NCBI RefSeq assembly: GCF_009495745.1
Contig: NZ_WIDQ01000001.1
Location: 186,001 to 250,000 of the forward strand
Source of the DNA: Niveispirillum sp. SYP-B3756
GTDB taxonomy: Bacteria; Pseudomonadota; Alphaproteobacteria; Azospirillales; Azospirillaceae
Length of the DNA stretch: 64,000 bases
Direction of reading: 5' to 3'
Part shown: positions 45,818 to 54,404 of the stretch, piece by piece
Position numbering within the stretch: the stretch's first letter is position 1
Layout of the letters: the number at the start of each line of letters is the position of its first letter
Program-made: the position numbers and the translations under genes
The notes under the pieces: model-generated
What the model was told of the DNA's origin: nothing
The model's database searches: none
The model's input: the letters and a program-made list of their open reading frames with translations, nothing else

Positions 45818-46353
45818 TGAAGACGCCCCAGCAAGTCATGCAGCACATCCCGGGTGAAAGGGATGAGATGTTCGGGATCGCCGCGTCGGATCAGACGCCA
45901 ATCCGGTTGCTCTGGGGTGCCGATATCCGCAATCGTGTCAAAAATCTTGTCCGACCGTATCCAGACCTGCCCCCGCGTGCCCACCACCCAACGCGCATCC
46001 GGCGTGATGGAAAGGGTGGCCTCGTGGCGGACAATACGCCCAGGCAAACCCTGCTGCACCATATGTTCGGTGCGCTGTTCCACCGGCAGGGGACGGACGG
46101 ACTGGGTCACAAGCCGGTGGAGCAGCAAGGCGGGCAGCTCAACCGGCTTGCTCAGCCCGACCATCTGCATCTTGCGTTCGATCTTGGCGACGCTTCCCCG
46201 TTCGCACACGACACCGGGAAATGCCTCTGCCCACAGGCAGATATCCGCTATCAAGCGATCCAGCCGGGCTTTCCAGTCGGCCAGATCCGCCTCCACCAAA
46301 GCGCGTGTAGGCGGATCGGGCAGGTCGTCACCAATCTCGAACGCATAAACCAT
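45814..46353 (-). CDS. Hypothetical protein paired with the HEPN-like gene
   Basis: A 179-residue protein beginning MVYAFEIGDDLPDPPTRALVEADLADWKARLDRL. The N-terminus is helical and acidic; the C-terminal half alternates strand-like stretches (RHEATLSITPDARWVVGTRGQVWIRSDK). No family recognised. It lies 24 bases after trpA and overlaps the HEPN-like gene, so it could be its antitoxin or partner. Confidence 0.6.
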   Translation of the reverse strand: MVYAFEIGDDLPDPPTRALVEADLADWKARLDRLIADICLWAEAFPGVVCERGSVAKIERKMQMVGLSKPVELPALLLHRLVTQSVRPLPVEQRTEHMVQQGLPGRIVRHEATLSITPDARWVVGTRGQVWIRSDKIFDTIADIGTPEQPDWRLIRRGDPEHLIPFTRDVLHDLLGRLQ

Positions 46354-46377
46354 GGCATCACCCCGCGGCTGGTGCCG

Positions 46378-47235
46378 TCAGATGCGGGCGTTGCGCACCC
46401 CTTGGGCCAGCGTTTCGACGAATCCTAACACATCGGCCACCAGGGCGGCACCCGGCTTGCCGTCGTCATCCAGCCCGGCTTCAATCTTGCGCACGATGGC
46501 GCTGCCCACCACGGCGGCATCGGCCACACGGGCGACGGCAGCGGCGGCTTCCGGCGTGGAGATGCCGAAGCCGACAGCCAGCGGCAGATCCGTATGGCGG
46601 CGCAGGCGGGTCACCGCCTCTTCAATCGCCGCACTGCTGGCGCTGCCGGCACCGGTGATGCCAGTGACGGAAACGTAATAGACAAAGCCCGAGGTATTGG
46701 CGAGCACGGCCGGCAAGCGGGCATCATCCGTGGTGGGCGTGGTCAGGCGGATGAAATTCACCCCCGCCTTCAGGGCGGGTTCGCACAGCTCGCCATCTTC
46801 TTCGGGCGGCAGATCGACGACGATCAGCCCGTCCACCCCGGCGGCGCGGGCATCGGCCAGGAACGTGTCGACGCCATAGCTATAGATGGGGTTGTAGTAA
46901 CCCATCAGCACGACCGGCGTTTCGTCATCCTGGGCGCGGAAATCGCGCACCATGGCGAGGGTACGGGTCATGCGGGCGCCATTATTCAGCGCCCGCAGGC
47001 CGGCGGCCTGGATGGCCGGGCCGTCGGCCATGGGATCGGTGAAGGGCATCCCCAGCTCGATCACATCGGCACCGGCCCCCGGCAGCCCCTTCAGGATGGC
47101 GAGGCTGGTCTCGTGATCCGGGTCACCGGCGGTGATGAAGGTGACGAGCCCGGCCCGTCCCTCCTGCTTCAGCCGGGCGAAGCGGCGGTTGATGCGGCCG
47201 GAATCGGCTTCACGGGCGGGGGCAACAGGGGTCAT
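46378..47235 (-). CDS. trpA: Tryptophan synthase alpha chain
   Basis: A 285-residue TIM-barrel enzyme releasing indole from indole-glycerol phosphate. [68 protein letters not shown] and [15 protein letters not shown] are diagnostic. The start is uncertain: ATG 47235 gives the usual length; ATG 47274 has a better GGGAG site. trpB is not adjacent, since the next gene upstream is a divergent kinase. Confidence 0.94.
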   Translation of the reverse strand: MTPVAPAREADSGRINRRFARLKQEGRAGLVTFITAGDPDHETSLAILKGLPGAGADVIELGMPFTDPMADGPAIQAAGLRALNNGARMTRTLAMVRDFRAQDDETPVVLMGYYNPIYSYGVDTFLADARAAGVDGLIVVDLPPEEDGELCEPALKAGVNFIRLTTPTTDDARLPAVLANTSGFVYYVSVTGITGAGSASSAAIEEAVTRLRRHTDLPLAVGFGISTPEAAAAVARVADAAVVGSAIVRKIEAGLDDDGKPGAALVADVLGFVETLAQGVRNARI

Positions 47236-47395
47236 GGCGCTGGCTTCGGTTGTCACGAAAAGGCGGCGCACCATACCCCCCGCTCCCTTCGGAGACAATC
47301 GGCCAATATGCGCAGACGGGTGCCGAGGGAAACATTCCTTTTCCCATCATACGGCGGGCCTTTTCATTTGGTGCGTAATATTCTGCACGGAATGA

Positions 47396-49531
47396 TTGCT
47401 TGTGCCCCAGGCAACCGATAACGTCCCTCAGTTGTTTCGTCGACAGGACTGGTCTACCCGCATCGTGCCGACACAAACCGCCGAGGAAGCAACCCCTTCC
47501 TCCTCCTCTCCCCGCATTCTGGAAGCGGCCCCGTCGCGGGCGGTGATCTGGCTGGCAGTCGCCGCCCTGCTGATCGCCATGGCCCTGTTCGGCATGGAAC
47601 TGGTAGTGGGGCGCGACCGGGTGATGGACCGCGCCGCCTCCGATGCGCGGGCTGGGGCGCGGCAACTGGCCGAACATGCCGCCAAGGTGATCGGCACCCA
47701 TGCCCTGATCCTGAAGAATGCCGAATGGGTCTTCCAGAACGAAGGCTGGGACCAGATGGCAGCAACGCCGTCGCTGTATGACTGGCTGCGCCACCTGGCG
47801 ACCGAGGCGCCGGAGGTCCAGTCCTATTGGCTGGTGGATGCCAAAGGAGAGGTGAGGATCAATACCCTGCGCTGGCCCGGCCAGTCGCTGAATGTCGCCG
47901 ACCGGCCCTATTTCAGTTTCCATGTCGATCATCAGAGCGGCCCCTATATCGGTCCCCGGATGATCGGGCGCATCCATCCGGAAATCTTCTTCCCCATCAG
48001 CCAACGGATTGAGGGGCGCGATGGCTCCTTTCAGGGGGTGGCACAGGTTTCGCTGCGGCCCAGCTATTTTGAAAGCTTCTATGCCTCCGTCGCCCTGATG
48101 CCGGGGACGGAGGTGATGCTGGTGCTGGATGATGGCACCGTGCTGGCGCGCCATCCGGCTGGCATGGTGGCGGAGCCGGAATTGCCGGGGGTCGCCGCCC
48201 TGCTGGCGCAGGCCGGACAGGCAGAAGCGTCGGGCGCCGTGAGCGACCGGCTGTTCAATGTCGCCTCCCCCTTTGACGGGGTGCGGCGCTATTACGCCGT
48301 GGCCGGGGTGGACCGCTTGCCGGTCAAAGTGATCTATGGGCTGTCGCAGGACCATCTGGATGAGGTGTGGCTGCAATCGGCCCTGGGCCATATCGGCTTC
48401 GCCCTGGTGGCCACCATGCTGTTATTGCCGCTGGCGGCCATCGCCATGCGGCAGACCAAACAGGCCGAACAGGCCCAGGCAGACCTGCGCAAGGCCAACA
48501 GCGCCCTGGAAAGCCGGGTAGCGGAGCGCACCAACCATCTGCATTCCGCCCTGACCGATCTGCGCCGCAGCGAGGAACGGTTGAGCCGGCTGGTCGCCAC
48601 CATCCCGGTGGGGGTGGTGGAATATAATGCCAGCGGCATCATCACCGACATAAATGCGGCGGGTGAGCGCATTTTCGGCATGTCGAAGGAGGCGTTGGCC
48701 GGCCTCAGCCATGATGCGCCCCTGTGGCAAGCCGCCCTGCCCGATGGGCAGCCCCTGGCCGGACCGGATCATCCCGTAGCCCGCGCCCTGGCGGGGGAGG
48801 CGATCAGCGACATGGAATATGCCGTGCGCGACCCGCGCACCGGCGCGCGGCAGGTACTGTCGGTGAATGCCGCCGCCATCCGCGATCCGGGCGGGCAGGT
48901 CATCGGCTGCACGGCCACCGTCGTCGATGTCACCGCCCGGTATGAGGCGGAGGATCGTCAGCGCCTGCTGATGCGGGAGGTGGATCACCGGGCCAAGAAC
49001 GCCCTGGCCGTGGCCCAGGCCGTGGTACGGTTGAGCAAGGGTGACAGCATTGCCGAATTCACCCGCGCCGTGGAAGGCCGCATCTCCTCCCTGGCGCGTT
49101 CACACAGCCTGCTGGCCCAGGCCTCCTGGTCGGGGGCCGACCTGAAACGGCTGCTGGAGGATGAGCTGAACGGCTTTGTCGAAGGGCCGGGCCGACTGGT
49201 GCTGTCCGGTCCGGCCGTTCAGTTGGGGGCCGATCTGGTACAATCGCTGGGCCTGACCTTCCATGAGCTGGCGACCAATGCCGCCAAGTATGGCGCTCTC
49301 TCGGCCGGCGACGGCTATATCAGCGTGCGCTGGTCAGTACAGCGCCAGGTGCTGAACCTGCATTGGGAAGAACATGGCGGCCCGAAAGTAACCGCCCCGC
49401 CCGATCATAAGGGCTTCGGCTCCACCCTGCTGGGCCAGGTGCTGCGCCACCAGCTGGGCGGCAAGATGGAAATGGAATGGGCCGAAACCGGCCTGAAATG
49501 TCACCTGACCCTACCGTTGACGGACGCATGA
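47396..49531 (+). CDS. Membrane HWE-type sensor histidine kinase with periplasmic and PAS domains
   Basis: A 711-residue kinase. Helix 1 at about residues 48-66 (VIWLAVAALLIAMALFG) and helix 2 at about 330-348 flank a periplasmic Cache/PDC-like sensor (YWLVDAKGEVRINTLRWPGQSLNVADRPYF). A coiled coil, one PAS domain (RLVATIPVGVVEYNASGIITDINAAGERIFGM) and an HWE kinase core follow: REVDHRAKNALAVAQAVVRLS with the phosphoacceptor His, HELATNAAKYGALS and LHWEEHGGP. TTG 47396 is the longest start; a later GTG is possible. No response regulator is adjacent. Confidence 0.88.
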   Translation: MLVPQATDNVPQLFRRQDWSTRIVPTQTAEEATPSSSSPRILEAAPSRAVIWLAVAALLIAMALFGMELVVGRDRVMDRAASDARAGARQLAEHAAKVIGTHALILKNAEWVFQNEGWDQMAATPSLYDWLRHLATEAPEVQSYWLVDAKGEVRINTLRWPGQSLNVADRPYFSFHVDHQSGPYIGPRMIGRIHPEIFFPISQRIEGRDGSFQGVAQVSLRPSYFESFYASVALMPGTEVMLVLDDGTVLARHPAGMVAEPELPGVAALLAQAGQAEASGAVSDRLFNVASPFDGVRRYYAVAGVDRLPVKVIYGLSQDHLDEVWLQSALGHIGFALVATMLLLPLAAIAMRQTKQAEQAQADLRKANSALESRVAERTNHLHSALTDLRRSEERLSRLVATIPVGVVEYNASGIITDINAAGERIFGMSKEALAGLSHDAPLWQAALPDGQPLAGPDHPVARALAGEAISDMEYAVRDPRTGARQVLSVNAAAIRDPGGQVIGCTATVVDVTARYEAEDRQRLLMREVDHRAKNALAVAQAVVRLSKGDSIAEFTRAVEGRISSLARSHSLLAQASWSGADLKRLLEDELNGFVEGPGRLVLSGPAVQLGADLVQSLGLTFHELATNAAKYGALSAGDGYISVRWSVQRQVLNLHWEEHGGPKVTAPPDHKGFGSTLLGQVLRHQLGGKMEMEWAETGLKCHLTLPLTDA

Positions 49532-49567
49532 AAAACGGGGTGCGGAACAAGGCCCGCACCCCGTTTT
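49532..49567. terminator. Bidirectional terminator after the HWE kinase
   Basis: Stem AAAACGGGGTGCGG (49532-49545) with CCGCACCCCGTTTT (49554-49567) begins at the kinase stop. It has A/T runs on both sides, so it can act on transcripts from either side. Confidence 0.85.
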
Positions 49568-49571
49568 CTTC

Positions 49572-49656
49572 AATACTAATCTCCTTCAACGCCGGGCGTG
49601 CGGCGGGCCGGCAGTCGCCGGCCTCCAAGGGGCATGTCCCATGCCCCTTGGCATAA
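49572..49656 (-). repeat. Multi-hairpin repeat element, copy 3 (shortened)
   Basis: Bounded by AATACTAA (49572-49579) and TTGGCATAA (49648-49656). It retains the GCCGGC-AGTC-GCCGGC hairpin and the CCAAGGGGCATG/CATGCCCCTTGG stem of copies 1 and 2, followed by CTCC close to the left end as in copy 2; the middle blocks are missing. It abuts the dehydrogenase gene stop at 49666. Confidence 0.7.
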
Positions 49657-49665
49657 CGCATTGCC

Positions 49666-50739
49666 TCAGGCAGCAACGCGCTTGGCGTCCTTGCCCTGCT
49701 TGGCAGCCGTCAGGATTTCCCGCGCCATCTCATCCGCCACATCGCTGGTGGGACGGCTGTCGCGGTCGGCCCGGCGGAAAATCTCCGTCAGGGTGACGGG
49801 AATGCGCTCCACCTGCCGCAGCACGTCATCCTTGTCATAGGATTGCGTCACCTCAGCCGAGACATTGATGATGCCGCCGCCATTGATGACATAGTCCGGC
49901 GCATAGAGGATGCCGGCCTGGCGCAGTGCCTCACCGATTTCCGCCGTGGCCAGCTGGTTATTGGCCCCGCCAGCCACCACCTTGGCCTTCAGCTCGGTCA
50001 GGCTGACCGGGTTCAGCACCGCGCCCAGCGCACACGGGGCATAGACATCAACCTCGGCCGCATGGATATGGTCGGCGGCCACGGCCGTGGCGCCGAACTG
50101 GTCCACCGCGCGCTGCACGGCATCGGCATGGATATCGGCCACGGTCAGCACCGCACCATCTTCGGCCAGTCGGCGCAGCAGGTTGGAACCGACATTGCCC
50201 AGCCCCTGCACGGCCACGCGCACACCCTTCAGGCTGTCGCTGCCCAGCTTGTGCCGGACAGCGGCCTTGATGCCCAGATAGACGCCATAGGCCGTAAAGG
50301 GCGAGGGATCGCCGCTGGCATCATGGCCGCTGGACAGTCCGGCAACATGGCGGGTGGTCTGGCCCATCTGCATCACGTCGGCTACGCTGATGCCCACATC
50401 TTCGGCCGCGATATAGCGGCCGCCCAGGCTTTCCACCACCCGGCCGAAGGCGCGGAACAGTGCTTCAGACTTGTCCTTGCGGCTGTCACCGATGATGACA
50501 GATTTGCCGCCGCCCAACGGCAAGCCAGCCATGGCGTTCTTGTAGCTCATACCGCGCGACAGGCGCAGTACATCCTTCACCGCATCGGCTTCGCTGGCAT
50601 AGGGCCACATGCGGCAGCCGCCGCAGGCCGGCCCCAGCGCCGTGGAATGCACAGCAATGATGGCCGACAGGCCGCTGTCGGCATCACGGCCGAACAGTAC
50701 CAGTTCATGATGATCAAAGTCGGGGAAATCAAACAGCAT
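49666..50739 (-). CDS. Glu/Leu/Phe/Val dehydrogenase
   Basis: A 357-residue NAD-dependent amino acid dehydrogenase, closest to leucine/valine dehydrogenases: HSTALGPACGGCRMWPYASEADAVKDVLRLSRGMSYKNAMAGLPLGGGKSVI carries the catalytic Lys. The Rossmann domain is VAVQGLGNVGSNLLRRLAEDGA. It oxidatively deaminates branched or aromatic amino acids. ATG 50739 follows GGAG; a longer frame upstream has no family content. Confidence 0.9.
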   Translation of the reverse strand: MLFDFPDFDHHELVLFGRDADSGLSAIIAVHSTALGPACGGCRMWPYASEADAVKDVLRLSRGMSYKNAMAGLPLGGGKSVIIGDSRKDKSEALFRAFGRVVESLGGRYIAAEDVGISVADVMQMGQTTRHVAGLSSGHDASGDPSPFTAYGVYLGIKAAVRHKLGSDSLKGVRVAVQGLGNVGSNLLRRLAEDGAVLTVADIHADAVQRAVDQFGATAVAADHIHAAEVDVYAPCALGAVLNPVSLTELKAKVVAGGANNQLATAEIGEALRQAGILYAPDYVINGGGIINVSAEVTQSYDKDDVLRQVERIPVTLTEIFRRADRDSRPTSDVADEMAREILTAAKQGKDAKRVAA

Positions 50740-50914
50740 TGTCGGAATCTCCAGCCCGCAAAGCCCTGTCAGTGCCGGCCTTTCACGACCGGTCGGCAAG
50801 GGCAAGTCTAGGCCTGGGAGAGGTCCGGGGTCGATTTCGTTGTTGGGGGGCCGAATGCACGTTTCGACCACCCAACCGCCCGTTCGGGTAATTCCATGTC
50901 CCGCGCAGGCGGGA

Positions 50915-51871
50915 TCAGCCCAGACGGCGCGGGTCGCGGGTGGGGGCGGTGAAGGCCGGCTCCCGCCGCGCCGTCGGTCCGGTGGGCGCGCCGAATGTCG
51001 GTTCACGCCGCACGCCTGCCGGACCGGCACTGGCTGCGGGCCGGGGCGGCGGCGGGGCGGCCGGACGGGCAGCGGCGGGGCGGCGGGCGGCCGGACGACG
51101 CCGGCGGCCACTCCACCAGAGATTGGCGACAACTCCCAGGATGAAAACGCCAATGCCCCCCATCAGCCCGTACCGCGCCCAGTCCGGCACGGTCACGTTA
51201 GTCGGATCAAAGCCAGCCGGGTCCGCCGACCCGCCGCCATCCAGCCCCTCCGCCTGCACATCGCTGCGCGGGGCGGCTTCCGGCGTGCTGGTCTCCGCCG
51301 CGGCCGACCGGTTGGCAGGGGCCGGCGGGGACGCATGACCCAGAATGGAAGGCCCGCCCCCCAGCCCCTTTTCCACCGCAGCAGCGGGCGGAGCGGCGGC
51401 ACCGGTGGCGCGGCTGGCCCCCAGCAGCGTGCTTTCCGATCCCTGACCACGATCCACACCGGGGGCGGCGGGGGCCGCGTGGGGCTTCACCTCGCTCTCC
51501 TTCAGCATGGGACCGGAGGAACGGGCGCGGCTGTTGGGATCAGCCAGATTGCCCACGCCCTTGCGTTCCGGCTGGTCCCGCATCAACTGGTCGATGGTTT
51601 CCTGATCCAGCCGGCCCGTCGCTTTCAGCCCATATTTGCGCTGATAGGCGGAAATGGCCGCAGCCGTGGCACTGTCCATCTTGCCGCTGGCCCGGCCCTG
51701 ATACAGGCCCTGCTGATCCAGGATCTGCTGGGCCCATTGAATGGTCGCGCTGTTGGGTTGCTTGTCCTGTGCCCGCGCCGCAGGTGCGGTCAGGATCAGG
51801 CTGGACAGCACCAGCAGAACAGCACCACGACGGGCAGCGCGCGAAAAGAGCGGGGAACGGGGGAGCGACAT
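50915..51871 (-). CDS. Secreted protein with peptidoglycan-binding domain and single transmembrane helix
   Basis: A 318-residue protein with a signal sequence (RRGAVLLVLSSLILTAPAARAQ), a PG_binding_1-type domain at about 45-95 (IQWAQQILDQQGLYQGRASGKMDSATAAAISAYQRKYG ... GRLDQETIDQL), a Pro/Ala-rich linker, a membrane helix (YGLMGGIGVFILGVVANLWW) and an Arg/Pro-rich tail. The tail is low complexity. It probably anchors to or senses the cell wall. Confidence 0.75.
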   Translation of the reverse strand: MSLPRSPLFSRAARRGAVLLVLSSLILTAPAARAQDKQPNSATIQWAQQILDQQGLYQGRASGKMDSATAAAISAYQRKYGLKATGRLDQETIDQLMRDQPERKGVGNLADPNSRARSSGPMLKESEVKPHAAPAAPGVDRGQGSESTLLGASRATGAAAPPAAAVEKGLGGGPSILGHASPPAPANRSAAAETSTPEAAPRSDVQAEGLDGGGSADPAGFDPTNVTVPDWARYGLMGGIGVFILGVVANLWWSGRRRRPAARRPAAARPAAPPPPRPAASAGPAGVRREPTFGAPTGPTARREPAFTAPTRDPRRLG

Positions 51872-52035
51872 CGACACTTGGCGGATATCCTGCGAAAGGC
51901 CGCTGCCGCAATGCGGCATGACGCCCGACCATGGCACTTCTGGCCAGCGATATCAAGAACCGGCGGACGATCATCGCCAGCGATGGACCCATGACCGGTG
52001 AAGCCTGTAGGATTGGCGGTGATTGAGACAATTCG

Positions 52036-53451
52036 ATGGCCATTTTGCCCCCCCTGTCCGCTTCCCCCGTCAAAACATTGCGTACCATCCGCTGGGCCGG
52101 TCTGGTCTGGCTGGCTGTGCTGCTGGTTACCGATCTGCTGACCCTGGGGGCCAGTGCCGGCATCCTGCTCTGCCGGCTTCCGGCATTGCTCTGCCTGCTG
52201 GGCTGGATCAGCGGACGTCCGGCCGGGTGGCCCCTGGCCGGGTTGACGGCGCTGACCGCCCTGGCCGGACAGTCCGTTTCCATCGCACTTTGGGCCAAGG
52301 GGGGGGCGCCGGGACCGCTGCTGGTGGCCGGCGGGCTGGCGCTCAGCCTGCCGGCCATCCTGCTGGGTCGGATCTTCCGATTCGACAATCTATTTCCCGT
52401 CGACAGCGCCCCCGATGGCGAAGGCACTCCCGACCTCAGGGCCGTAGAATCGGTGCCAAAGCCGGTTTTGCGCATCGCCGGGGACACAATCCAGGCCCGG
52501 CTGGCTGTGCTGGGCGATGGGCTGGACCGGTTGGCCTATGGGGCCGATGGCGCCCGTATCCGCCCCCTGTGCATCGAGGTGAAGCAAATCCGTATCGCGG
52601 TGGAACAGACGCTGGGTGCCCCGCCGCAGCAGCCGGCCCGCCCGCTGCGCGATCCCGCGCCGGCCAGTGCCGCAGCAGCACCGCCAGCATCCGCGCCCCC
52701 ACCCGTACGGCGCGCCCTGTCCATCCTGCTGGTGGATGATGATGTGGTCGGCCGCACCCTGACCCGGCTGCTGCTGGAGAAGGATGGACACGAGGTGGAG
52801 GAGACCGACGACGCCAAGATGGCGCTGGAGATGGCCCTGATGGAAGGGCCGGAACTGGCGCTGATCAGTTCCCGCATCGGCCGCCACCGCGGCCTTGCGC
52901 TTGCCTGGTGCATCCATCGCGGCAAGGGGCCGCCGGTCATTCTGCTGCGCGGACCGGCGGATCGGGCGATGGAGGCAGATATCCAGCGGGCCGGGCTGCG
53001 CGGCGTGCTGGATAAGCCGGTGACGCCGGCGCGCCTGGAAGCCATTTTAGATGCCTTCCAGGCCAGCAGGGGCCCCGCAGAGGCGGCATCACCGGCCGTG
53101 GGACATGGGGCCGACCTGAACCAGGAACTGCTGGCCGATCATCTGCGCCTGCTGGGACCGGAACGGCTGGGTCAGATCATCGACAGTTTCCTGTCCAACG
53201 GACCGGAGACGCTGGAGAATGCCGCCAAAGCAGCACGGGAAGGCGATGTGCATAATCTGGGCCGCGCCGCCCACAAGCTGGCCAGCGGCGCCTTGACCGT
53301 GGGGGCTGCCGCGCTGGCCGCCCTGGCCAAGGGCATCGACACTGCCGCCAAACGCAATGAAGGGGATGCCGCCCTGGCCCAGGCACAAGCACTTCCCGCC
53401 CAGTGGCTGGAAGCCAAGGCAGCCCTCACCCGATTCCGCCAGGGGCTGTAA
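52036..53451 (+). CDS. Membrane-anchored degenerate receiver plus HPt protein
   Basis: A 471-residue protein with membrane helices in the first 115 residues, then a receiver domain (LSILLVDDDVVGRTLTRLLLEKDGHEVEE) whose usual phosphoacceptor position reads ELALISSRIG, Ser instead of Asp, though the acidic cluster and the LDKPV lysine remain. The C-terminal HPt domain has AAHKLASGALTVG with the conserved His. The HPt may relay phosphate although the receiver cannot be phosphorylated normally. It converges with the TorR-like regulator, a possible partner. Confidence 0.8.
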   Translation: MAILPPLSASPVKTLRTIRWAGLVWLAVLLVTDLLTLGASAGILLCRLPALLCLLGWISGRPAGWPLAGLTALTALAGQSVSIALWAKGGAPGPLLVAGGLALSLPAILLGRIFRFDNLFPVDSAPDGEGTPDLRAVESVPKPVLRIAGDTIQARLAVLGDGLDRLAYGADGARIRPLCIEVKQIRIAVEQTLGAPPQQPARPLRDPAPASAAAAPPASAPPPVRRALSILLVDDDVVGRTLTRLLLEKDGHEVEETDDAKMALEMALMEGPELALISSRIGRHRGLALAWCIHRGKGPPVILLRGPADRAMEADIQRAGLRGVLDKPVTPARLEAILDAFQASRGPAEAASPAVGHGADLNQELLADHLRLLGPERLGQIIDSFLSNGPETLENAAKAAREGDVHNLGRAAHKLASGALTVGAAALAALAKGIDTAAKRNEGDAALAQAQALPAQWLEAKAALTRFRQGL

Positions 53452-53462
53452 CCCCCCAGCCG

Positions 53463-54185
53463 TCAAATCTGATCGGTGACCTCGACCGACAGGCGATACC
53501 CCAGCCCTTTTTCCGTCAGGATCAGGTCCAGGGAGCCGCTATCCTGCATCTTGCGGCGCAGGCGGCTGACCAGCACGTCAATGGTGCGGTCATTCGGGTT
53601 GCGGTCGGTGCCGCTGACGGCATCAATCAGCTGGTCGCGCGTCACCACGCGGCCGCCGGACCGTACCAGCAGGCCCAGCAGTTCAAACTCCCCGCGCGTC
53701 ACCCGCACCTCCAGGCCCGCCGGGTCCAACAGGCGGCGGCGGGCCAGATCCATGGTCCAACCGCCGAAATACCGCACGGTGCCTTCGGCCTTGTACATCT
53801 TGCTGGGATGGGTACGGCGCAGCAGGTTGCGGGCGCGGGCCAGCAATTCACGCGGGTTGGGCGGCTTGGTCACATAATCATCGCCACCCGTCTCCAGCCC
53901 GAAGACGCGGTCGCCATCATTGGTGCGCTGGGTAACGATGATGATGCCGACATTGGAAATCTCCCGGATCGACTTGGCGAGCGTGAACCCGTCCTCGTCC
54001 GGCAGTTCGATATCCAGCAGCACCAGATCGGGCGGCTGGCGCAGCATCGCTTCGCGCGTCTGCTTGCCGTTTTCCGCTTCCGCCACCATGAAGCCAGCCT
54101 CGTGGAAATAGCCGGCAAGCAACGCACGGGTGGCCGGCTCATCCTCAACGATCAGAACCAGGGGCGCGTCGGCGATCTCAGCCAT
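53463..54185 (-). CDS. OmpR/TorR-type response regulator
   Basis: A 240-residue regulator. Receiver: VLIVEDEPATRALLAGYFHEAGFMV, LVLLDIELPDEDGF with the phosphoacceptor Asp, VTKPPNPRELLARARNLLRR. C-terminal winged helix: LVRSGGRVVTRDQLIDAVSGTDRNPNDRTIDVLVSRLRRKMQ, RNPNDRTIDV being typical of TorR-like members. Converges with the degenerate receiver-HPt gene, ending 11 bases from it. Confidence 0.92.
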   Translation of the reverse strand: MAEIADAPLVLIVEDEPATRALLAGYFHEAGFMVAEAENGKQTREAMLRQPPDLVLLDIELPDEDGFTLAKSIREISNVGIIIVTQRTNDGDRVFGLETGGDDYVTKPPNPRELLARARNLLRRTHPSKMYKAEGTVRYFGGWTMDLARRRLLDPAGLEVRVTRGEFELLGLLVRSGGRVVTRDQLIDAVSGTDRNPNDRTIDVLVSRLRRKMQDSGSLDLILTEKGLGYRLSVEVTDQI

Positions 54186-54367
54186 ACCGGAACAATCTCC
54201 ATGCCTAGACCGGCGTCAGTCACGCTGTCACGCAAGACAGACCGCGTGCGACACCATGTCAACGCCTATACCGCGTTTCCGCATGGAAATGAAGTCAGTG
54301 CAATAGATAAAATACAGTTTAATTTTGGTTAATGTGAGGAACTATAAGGAAAATCAGCCATCATTGC

Positions 54368-54396
54368 GGCGGCGCGGCAGTCATTGCCGCGCCGCC
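54368..54396. terminator. Terminator hairpin after putA
   Basis: A perfect 12-bp stem, GGCGGCGCGGCA (54368-54379) with TGCCGCGCCGCC (54385-54396), loop GTCAT, eight bases after the putA stop on the minus strand. No strong T-run. Confidence 0.7.
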
Positions 54397-54404
54397 AGCA
54401 TCGG

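Noticed and set aside
54368-54396. Possible fourth copy of the multi-hairpin repeat
   Set aside because: It is GC-rich and palindromic but lacks the ATACCAA-type ends, the CCAA stem and the (A/G)GTC loop hairpin context; treated as a plain terminator.
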